In this document: one piece after another, positions 56,556-64,000 of the stretch
Position numbering within the stretch: the stretch's first letter is position 1
Layout: every line of letters begins with the position of its first letter
Assembly (NCBI GenBank): GCA_030015575.1
Contig: CM057338.1
Span: 311,057,827 to 311,121,826 of the forward strand
Length of the DNA stretch: 64,000 bases
From: Agapanthus africanus
Lineage: Eukaryota; Streptophyta; Magnoliopsida; Asparagales; Amaryllidaceae
Reading direction: 5' to 3'
The notes under the pieces: generated by a model
The model's input: the letters and a program-made list of their open reading frames with translations, nothing else
The model's database searches: none
What the model was told of the DNA's origin: nothing
Program-made: the position numbers and the translations under genes

Positions 56556-56564
56556 TATTTGTGC

Positions 56565-57058
56565 TTTAAACAAAGTCCGAACCATAGGAACCCTCAATTC
56601 ACAGTATCAGTTGGTCCTTCACAATGTTAGTGCTTGGTTAGCATCCTTATGATCTCCAAATACTACTAAGAAAATAAGATAATTCCTCAAATTAAATGTT
56701 AGTGCTTGGCTAAACTACACCGATTTCCTAAATAATCAAGTGGTTCCAATAAAAATATATGTATGCAGCTTGTAAAATACATTTAGCTAGATGCAAATAA
56801 TTAATGCATGGTTCATTAAAATGCTCAATCATGAGACACGTAATCATGAGCCAATGATATGTGAGGGTGACTCATTTGTACCCTGTTTTACCTCAAAATT
56901 TTCAAGCTTAATTAATTTAGCAGATCTTTAATTTTTCAAGAAACTTGTTAGTTTGAGAGAACAATATTAATGACAAGATCCACATTACGAATTCTATCGT
57001 ATTATTATACTAGGTTTTTTTGCACGTGTGATGCGCAGGGAATGGAATGAGAAAAACT
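56565..57058. other. Intergenic, nothing recognised
   Basis: AT-rich sequence between two MITEs with no credible open frame or repeat. Confidence 0.55.
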
Positions 57059-57060
57059 TA

Positions 57061-57374
57061 CTCCCTCCGTCTCACTTTAATAGCTGTTTTAGCATTTCTC
57101 ACGCTTATTAAGATGTTAAATTATGACTGGTTCAATTTACCGCAATACCTTTAATTAAAGTAATCTCAATCACAAAAACCAAACTGCAACAAGTGACATG
57201 CATGGGGTTTTAATGAAGGGTAAATTCGGCAATCAATTGATAAAGTACATTGGGCAATCAATTGATAAAGTAATCTCAATCACAAAAACCAAAGTGCAAT
57301 TAATTATATAAAACGATTAGAATTGTAGGACAAAAAAAGTCTCTAAAATAACTATTAAAACGGAACGGAGGGAG
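57061..57374. mobile_element. Stowaway-type MITE, 314 bp
   Basis: The ends CTCCCTCCGT (57061) and ACGGAGGGAG (57374) are the classic Stowaway (Tc1/mariner) inverted termini, flanked by TA at 57059-57060 and 57375-57376. An internal direct repeat (AATCAATTGATAAAGTA, near 57230 and 57255) is visible. It is non-coding. Confidence 0.92.
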
Positions 57375-57376
57375 TA

Positions 57377-57669
57377 CATTATTTATATATATACAATTAC
57401 ACACTTCAAGATTAAATACATGTTATTTCAAAATTAAAGAAAAAGAAAATATGTGGGTGAAGATAGAAGGTTTATTTTGTGTGTGTGTGGGGGGGGGGGG
57501 GGGGGGGGTTTGGGGGGGGGTTCTATTTGAAGTGAGGTTTTTCTTGAAGAAAAAAAGGGAATACCATCTGAAATATGAAAAGGTTGGGAAAGAATTTTAA
57601 TAACACGATAAATTAACTATAAAGAATGGTTCTTGGTTTTTTTAATGAAATTCCTGAAAATAAGACTAA
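57377..57669. other. Short intergenic stretch with a poly-G tract
   Basis: A (GT)n run leads into 20 consecutive G at 57489-57508 and nine more at 57512-57520. This could form a G-quadruplex, or the length may be a sequencing or assembly artefact. No gene is seen. Confidence 0.7.
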
Positions 57670-57674
57670 TATGT

Positions 57675-58090
57675 TATAAGAGAACTTGATATTAGGGTTT
57701 TGAACTTGATACTTTGTATTGAGTATTTTCGAAGTGTACACACACACTTACAATTACATGATGATAAAATAAAAGAAAATCAAATCAAATAAGATCAGGG
57801 AAAAATCAAATTGGATTTTTCCTAATTTGCTACAACTAATTTGGTGACTACAGATTTGAATCACTTGCTTGAGATCCGCAACAGTTGCGCTCATATTGGG
57901 CAGACGTCTGAATAGTATTCTTCATATAGATGTCTGCATACTCTTTGTTTTTATTGAAAACTCATGACCAGACATCTGGATCTTCTTCGTCAGACGTCTG
58001 GCTTCGCTATGTTATTTGGCAGACTTATTGCAGACGTCTGCCACGCCTTCTTCAGACATCTGGCTCTGTCTTGAGCATTTTTCACTAATA
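57675..58090 (-). repeat. 3' LTR of the TA...TA Copia
   Basis: It is the partner of 62251-62663. It holds about six copies of the palindrome CAGACGTCTG or one-base variants (near 57901, 57929, 57963, 57991, 58032, 58053). Confidence 0.92.
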
Positions 58091-58099
58091 CGCCCCCGC

Positions 58100-59470
58100 A
58101 AGATTAAGACTTCATCGGAGACTCTGACCTTGGAGCGAAGTCTGAGATAGGATATGCATTCAAGTGCTTTTGTTAGGACATCCGCAAATTGATCCTAATT
58201 GCTAATATGGTGTACACGAATGGTGCCAGCTTCAACACACTCCCAAACGAAGTGGTAGTCAAAAGAAATGTGCTTCATTTGAGAGTGGAAGACTGGGTTT
58301 TCATTGAGATAGGTAGCCCAGGTATTATCACAATATAAAGAGGGTGGTTTTCTGAGAATTATCTTGAGTTCACGGAGAAGATTTTTATCATAATACCTCT
58401 ACCGTGGCATTCATAAGGGTTGTATATTCTGCTTCGAAGGAGGATCGAGAAACATTCTTTTGTCGAGCCGATTTTCATGATATTGGATTCGAGCCTAGGT
58501 AGGATATAGACAATGGTGGAGCGGACGTCATCGCGACTGCCACCGTAGTCAGAGTCGCTGAAGGCTTGAAGAGTTAGAGGAGATCCTCTGCGGAGGTAAA
58601 GACCATGGTAGATTATACCTTTGAGGTAACGAAGAACACGTTTAAGTGTCGTTCAGTGAAGTTCTGAGAGAGTGCATAAATAGGGATATACAATTGACGG
58701 CAAAGGAGACGTCAGGCCGAGTGAGGGATAGGTATTGAAGTGCACCAACAAGTTGACGATAAAGTGTAGGATCGACGGAGGAAGACCCGTTATAGAGGAG
58801 GAGAAGAGTGGTATTCCACATGGAAGCGGTGGTTTCTTTAGCGCCTGCCATGAAGAACTTATTCAATAGATCAGTGATGTGGCAATGTTGGGATAAGAAT
58901 AGACCTTGTGATGTGGGGATAGCTTCTACACTAAGAAAGTGATGAAGGTCGCCGAGATCTTTTGGAGAAAAACGTTGCCCCAGTTGATGAACAAAGGATT
59001 GAATGAATTGATTGTTGTTACCGGTAAGAACGATGTCATTGACATATACCAAGAAGTAGGCGACGGTGGATTCTTTGGAGTAGAAGAAAAGAGACGCTTC
59101 CGCCACGGAGTTTACAAAACCGGTTTGAAAGAGATAACCTTTGAGTTCTTGATACCATGCCCTAGGCACTTGTTTGAGACCGTAGATAGCTTTTCATAGT
59201 TTGCATACATGATTCGGTAGAGAGGAGTGGAGAAAGCCCGATGGTTGAACCATATACACATCTTCATGGAGAGTGTCGTTGAGAAAAGCGTTATTAATAT
59301 CTAATTGATGAAGGGACCATCCATGTGAGAGGGAGAGACATAAGAGTACAAGAAGTGTTGTTGGTTTGATAACCGAGCTGAAAGTAGCTGAGTAGTTCAG
59401 GCCAGGCCATTGGTGAAAGCCTTTGCCACAAGGCAAGCTTTATATCGGGTAATGGTGCATCAGAGTTTCG
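58100..59470 (-). pseudogene. RT and RNase H region of the TA...TA Copia
   Basis: Read from 59436 downwards: LHQLDINNAFLNDTLHEDVY (catalytic Asp block), [20 protein letters not shown], then [10 protein letters not shown] at the position of the usual [23 protein letters not shown] and [20 protein letters not shown] follow. RNase H continues towards 58100 in decayed form. The sequence resembles the RE1-type Copia group, but I do not assign the lineage firmly. Confidence 0.85.
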
Positions 59471-60486
59471 TTTGATTCAGAAGACATATTTGCAGCCAAC
59501 AAGATTTTTATTTGAGCTGGGGACAAGATTTCATGTCACGTTCTTCATGAAAGCATCGAATTCTTCGGACATTGTGGCACGCCAGTTGGGATCCTTCACA
59601 ACTTGAGACACACAGGTTGATTTAAGAGTTTAGGGTATTAGGTAAATAGTGGTTTGGTTGATATATAGGAGTTGAAGTATTTAGGCTTCGGTTTTCATTC
59701 ATTGACGGTTATGAGATTTAGGGATGGGGGTATGGGATAGTTATGGAGAAGGTAAATATTGTTGAGCAGTTGGAGAGTAGGTTGGAGAGGTAGGGTCGAG
59801 GAGATTGGCGGTGTTATCAAAATCGGAGGGTGATGATTGTGAAGAGTCGGTGGAGGGGGAAGGTCTATGGATGAGATGTTAATGATTGGGGCTCAGAGAG
59901 GGTTGGGGTAGTTAAGCTGGGGAGGACGTGAAGTTTGGTGGGTTGGATGAGCTTGTTTGGTTGCGATGTTGCGCCGGGTGAGTTCAAATCTTGCAGAAGA
60001 GCCCCGTAATGTCTACTAGATACCTACATGGTGAAGCTGGTTTCGACGAGTTTGAAATAACGAGAAATGTAAAACTTATGAGTGATGAGATCTAGACATT
60101 TATAGGCAGATTAAGATGTTGAATAATCTAGAAAATGCAGGGAATGGATCTAGGTTGAAGTTTGGAGGAGGTGTACGGCCTTACCCAGGAATAATAAAGA
60201 GAGCCAAAGATTTTGAGACGATTGTAGTTTGGTGGCTGTTAAAAGAGTTTTTCAAATGGAGACTGGAAATTGAGAACCGGTGTAGGAAGGCGATTTATGA
60301 GATAGACAGCTATTTGAAAGACATGACTCCAATACTTAGAGAGAAGAGAAGCCGTATGAAAGAGTGTAGACCGGTTTCGACAACATGACGATAATGACGT
60401 TCTTATGTGCCATTGTGTTTAGGAGTGTGTGGAGGAGTGGTGACATTATCAGAGTATATTGATAGTAGCGGTAATTTAAAATTTGT

Positions 60487-60948
60487 TTAAATAGGTTTTT
60501 TAAATTGGGAAAAGATGGTGGTAATATCAGATTTACGTTTTATAGGATACAGCCAGACGTATTTTGCGTAATGATCAACAAAAATTACATAATAACGAAA
60601 ACTATCATACGACAGTTCTGTTGGACTCCAAATATCGGTATAGATTAATTGCAAAGGTTTAGAAGTACGAAGTGAATTTTCATAAAGGAGAAGTTTATGA
60701 CTTTTATTGCAATCGCATGACTTACATTGAAAATTATTAACTATAGAGACATTAGACAATAATTTATTTCTCCTAACAACGGACTGGAGAATTCGAATGG
60801 AGAGATGACCAATATGACAATGCCACTCACTTATTTCTGATTTGGAAGTAGCATGAATTTGAGATTGGATGGAGCGTGGAAGGTAGTAGACATCATTATG
60901 GTTATCCTCGCAAAGAAGAGTCACTCCCGTGTGAAAATCCTTCACCAA
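60487..60948 (-). pseudogene. Pre-integrase and integrase N-terminal region of the TA...TA Copia
   Basis: The minus strand shows the gag-pre-integrase motif EWHCHIGHLSIRILQSVV (HHCC histidines), the C-x2-C pair (CKSCDCNKSHKL) and the start of the integrase core (IYTDIWSP, YYVIFVDHYAKYVWLYP). Between 59470 and 60487 the rest of the core is too decayed to outline. Confidence 0.85.
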
Positions 60949-60967
60949 AAAATGAGACGAAAAAAAC

Positions 60968-62200
60968 TCAAGCGAGACTGTATTTGATTTGCAAAATTTG
61001 GTGATTTGAAATTAAGTTTTGAGTAATAGACGGTGCATATAGAACATTATCTAAAAGAGAGGATTTTTGTGGAGAGTGCAGTTTTGTTTTACCAATGTGA
61101 GAAATTTTCAAATCTGAACCATCACCTATATTAATCTCATTGGAACCACCGTAATCGGTGTAGTTGTGAAGAGTACTAACATCGGAGGTGACATGGAGAG
61201 AAGCACCTGTGTCCAATAACCAGGAGGAGGGAGCGGGCCGGTTGGCATTTGTGTTGTTTACTACAGGTTGAGAGAGGGTCTGCGACGGCTGTTGTAGGGG
61301 ATTGATTTGCACTACGTTCTTACGAAGGAAACGAGCGAGTTAGCGACAGTCTTTGGTGTTATGACCGAGATACTTGCAGAAGTTGCAGTAGGAGTTGGAA
61401 TGGGGCGACTTGTTGCGTGCGGCAGAGTACTGGCTGTTGTTGTTGTTGTTGTGAGCGAAATTGTTGTTATTGCTGCGATTGTAGGAGACGCTTTCATGTT
61501 ATTGCGGAGGGCGATAGATAGAGTGATTGAGTTGGCTGGCATGGTTGGCACTTGCGAGAGAGAGAGACGCACCTGTGACTTCCTTCTTCAGATGGCGTTC
61601 ATAGTCGATGAGTTTGTCATGGAGCTCGTCGAAGGTGATGGCGTTATCATGGACGCGGATAGCAGCTGCGACTTTTTTGAATTCATGTTCGAGTCCAGCG
61701 AGGATGTGGTAAATAAGGTCATCTTCAGAAAGAGGGTGGTCAGCGAGAGCGAGATCATCGGGGATAAATCACATCTCTTATAAGTACTCGCTTATAGATC
61801 GCGAGTCGCGTTGATTGTTGATGAGGCGTTTCTTGAGCGACATAACTCGTGAAGGAGATTTGTTCACAAGGAGAATGACAAGTCAATCCCATACTTCCTT
61901 GGATGAGAAAACAGAGGAGTTATAGGGCTGGATCCTTTCAACACAGCTACCGAGAATAGCGTTAAGAATGAGTTGATCCGAACAGTACCATTGATGGTAG
62001 TCTGGATTTTCAGCATGCTTGGTGTTGTCTTTGATGTCAGTGATAGTTCTTGGAGGAAAAGATTTGGAGCCGTCGATGTGGCCAAAAAGATCATGGCCGA
62101 TTAAGGCTGATTGAATTTAAGATCTCCACACAGTGAAGTTTGTGTGGGTAAATTTTGTTGGAAAAGGAAATTTGAAGATGATGGGAATTGGGTTTTGAGA
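60968..62200 (-). pseudogene. Gag and protease region of the TA...TA Copia
   Basis: From 62200 downwards the minus strand holds a Copia gag, with [17 protein letters not shown] (near 61710). A CCHC knuckle CNFCKYLGHNTKDC lies near 61350-61390. The protease is marked by SSWLLDTGASLHVTSD near 61190-61230. Sense-strand open frames across it (for example 61307-61783) are shadows. Confidence 0.82.
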
Positions 62201-62250
62201 GAAAGCCATGGATCAAAAATTGAGCTTTTAGCCGCAAGGCTCTGATACCA

Positions 62251-62663
62251 TATAAAAGAACTTGATATTAGAGTTTTGAACTTGATACTTTGTATTGAGT
62301 ATTTTCGAAGTATATATAGTTACAACTACATGATGATAAAATAAAATAAAATCAAATCAAATCAAATAAGATCAGGGAAAAATCAAATATGATTTTTCCT
62401 GATTTGCTACAACTAATTTGGTAACTCCAGTTTTGATTCACTTGCTTGAGATCCGCAACAACTGTGCTCGTATTAGGCAGACGTCTAAATAGTATTCTTC
62501 AGACGTCTGCATGCTCCCTGTTTTTGCTGAAGAGTCGTGACCTGACGTCTGGATCTTCTTCTTCAGATGTTTAGCTCTGCTCTGTTATTTGGCAAACTTG
62601 TTGCAGACGTCTGTCACGCCTTCTTTAGACGTCTGGCTCTGTCTTGGGTATTTTTCACTAATA
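62251..62663 (-). repeat. 5' LTR of the TA...TA Copia
   Basis: It starts TATAAAAGAACTTGATATTA beside the primer site and ends TTTTTCACTAATA before TSD TATGT. It carries the same CAGACGTCTG palindromes, partly mutated. Confidence 0.92.
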
Positions 62664-62668
62664 TATGT

Positions 62669-64000
62669 GAGCCACACAATTGATCACCAATTCGTTGGGC
62701 CCTTCATAAGTCTGCATCATAATGTAGAGAAGTAGCTTTTCAGCTTTGCCGGCTTTATAAAAATTAATACATATGAAACTAATTAATTAAGAGCTCCATC
62801 ATTGGGAAACAACCTTATTAATTTATGCATATTTTTCTTCTTCTACTTCTTTATTTATAGAGTAATTAAGTGGCCACTAGGCAAATATAGTGAGTGACAC
62901 TAGATAGAGATTAGTTATCGGGGGTCTTAAAACACATGGTTGCATTTTCAAGATATACAGTTCATAGATTATGTCATGCATGCATGTTTAACCTTGACCA
63001 AATTACTCAGTTATTGCTATTAAGACAAACACATGACTGCAGCTGAGTATAGTGCTGTAGGTAGGGGAATCTCCATAATTCAATTTGGTTAAAAAAAAAG
63101 TAATTAGGTGAAATCAAGACTTCAACAATTTATAGAAGAGGTACATGGCGCTGCAGCCAACCGTCGCAGCTAATTTGTTACGGTCGCAATAAAAAAAATG
63201 TTGGAGGAGGGTCGGGGTTTGAGTCCTTGCCTCCCTTGGTCGTGACTAGGTCTTGCGACTTCAATGAAGGGGCTGCGGTTGATCGCAACCCCTAAATTGT
63301 TTATGGAACTCCTAATAGTTTAAGGGTAAAGCGCGATTAGCCAGTTGGTCTAAGTGTCATGTAGGAAGTAGCTATATTTTGATATTTTGCCGATTTACAT
63401 AAACCTATGCTAGTTCTTAACTAAAATATTAAGGCTTAAAAAATTCGGCCTGACAAGCCCGAATTTACTTAGTTATCTAGCATTCAATAGTCCGTCTAAG
63501 CTTTTTGTTACTTTTTGTTAATGAGATTGAAGATAAGTCATTACATAATCTAAATATTTACCAACTTGATTCTATAGTTCATGTTTTTTCACTTATATAG
63601 TTTTGCCAATTAAAAATGCTTAAAATTTGAATAGAAGTTTATGATCAACAAACAATTTTAGTAGATGTAAGGGTACACTAAATCTAAGAGATTGTTTTCA
63701 AAAGACCTAGATTTCGGGCTGAATTTGAAACTAAAGGCCCAATCTGTAATAGCTATTAGATAGGCTGGGCCAGACTTTAGCTGCATATTAGCTTTACATT
63801 TAGGATATACAAAGGAAGTCCTTAGGGCAAAAACCGCCTTTTCTTTCGTTTGGATGCGATCCTGAATCGAAATACCGACCGAACTTCACTTTAAAGAGAA
63901 AAGTATTACAACTTGACTATGCTCCTTTGGTTCAGAACAGAAGTTAGCGATATATGTTAGTTGAACATATCGATTTATAAAGTTAAAATAAAGATGATCC
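62669..64000. other. Intergenic, nothing recognised
   Basis: AT-rich DNA without a credible gene on either strand. A tRNA-like B-box word (GGGTTTGAGTCC, near 63206) and an A-box-like word (TTAGCCAGTTGG, near 63337) occur, but in the wrong order and without a tRNA fold. Confidence 0.55.

Larger units (their letters stand above)
57675..62663 (-). mobile_element. Copia LTR retrotransposon with TA...TA ends, minus orientation
   Basis: LTRs at 57675-58090 and 62251-62663 are flanked by the perfect duplication TATGT (57670-57674, 62664-62668). GCTCTGATACCA (62239-62250) is the initiator-Met primer site reversed, touching the 5' LTR. A purine tract (reverse of CGCCCCCGC, 58091-58099) touches the 3' LTR. 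On minus the LTR runs TATTAGTG...CTTATA, one of the rare non-canonical end types reported mainly for Copia. Gag, protease, integrase, RT and RNase H regions follow in Copia order. The element is full length but broken, with many breaks. LTRs differ by roughly 8-10% by eye, probably 3-4 million years. Confidence 0.92.

Noticed and set aside
56319-56597. 92-residue minus-strand open frame as a host gene fragment
   Set aside because: It runs straight through the Mutator-type MITE and its target duplications, so it is not a native reading frame.
61307-61783. 158-residue plus-strand open frame
   Set aside because: It is the antisense shadow of the Copia gag, whose minus-strand knuckle motif is clear.
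63200-63365. Possible tRNA gene or SINE head
   Set aside because: The B-box-like word precedes the A-box-like word, spacing is wrong and no cloverleaf can be drawn.

Overview
The window is plant nuclear DNA, almost certainly from a flowering plant, and nearly all of it is transposable elements inserted into one another. The evidence is a Tat-clade Ty3/gypsy retrotransposon carrying an antisense extra gene, an Angela/BARE-like and a second Copia element primed by initiator-Met tRNA, three CACTA (En/Spm) transposons with TNP2 and Transposase_24-type genes, a Stowaway MITE, a Mutator-type MITE and two solo LTRs. I found no intact host gene, no tRNA or rRNA gene and no CRISPR array.

Layout. Positions 1-30746 are one giant Tat-clade element whose left LTR starts about 26 bp before the window. 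Without its insert it would be about 20.5 kb. It runs LTR, primer site, gag, protease, RT, RNase H, integrase, a minisatellite-rich region, an antisense gene with its own promoter and splice signals, a palindrome/G-box region and the 3' LTR. Its integrase region is split by a minus-strand Copia element (8775-19080, TSD GTACC). The Tat element itself sits in the TNP2 gene of CACTA-A, whose 5' end is at 36717. A solo LTR (31173-33432, TSD GATGT) interrupts the same gene.

Positions 36718-40717 are intergenic, with another solo LTR (37814-38619). CACTA-C (40721-55655, TSD TAT, minus) is the best-preserved DNA transposon here: TNP2 with its DUF4218 and DUF4216 tail, followed by a multi-exon Transposase_24 gene. 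CACTA-B (41039-46442, TSD GTA, plus) landed in a subterminal repeat of C in the opposite orientation. B has lost TNP2. In its place it carries about 1.8 kb related to the 3' non-coding region of the Tat retrotransposon, mostly as six tandem copies of a roughly 258-bp unit. Positions 55656-64000 hold two MITEs and a complete-looking but decayed Copia element (57675-62663, TSD TATGT) with unusual TA...TA ends.

The inferred order is: CACTA-A first; the solo LTR and the Tat element entered it; the Copia element then entered the Tat element. Separately, CACTA-C was followed by CACTA-B inside it. The points most worth a second look are the retrotransposon-derived array inside CACTA-B, the telomere-like tract found at the same place in all three CACTA copies, the tandem microexons in the CACTA-C gene, and the antisense transcription unit and hairpin-rich 3' region of the Tat element. 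All identities and percentages were judged by eye, without alignment software.
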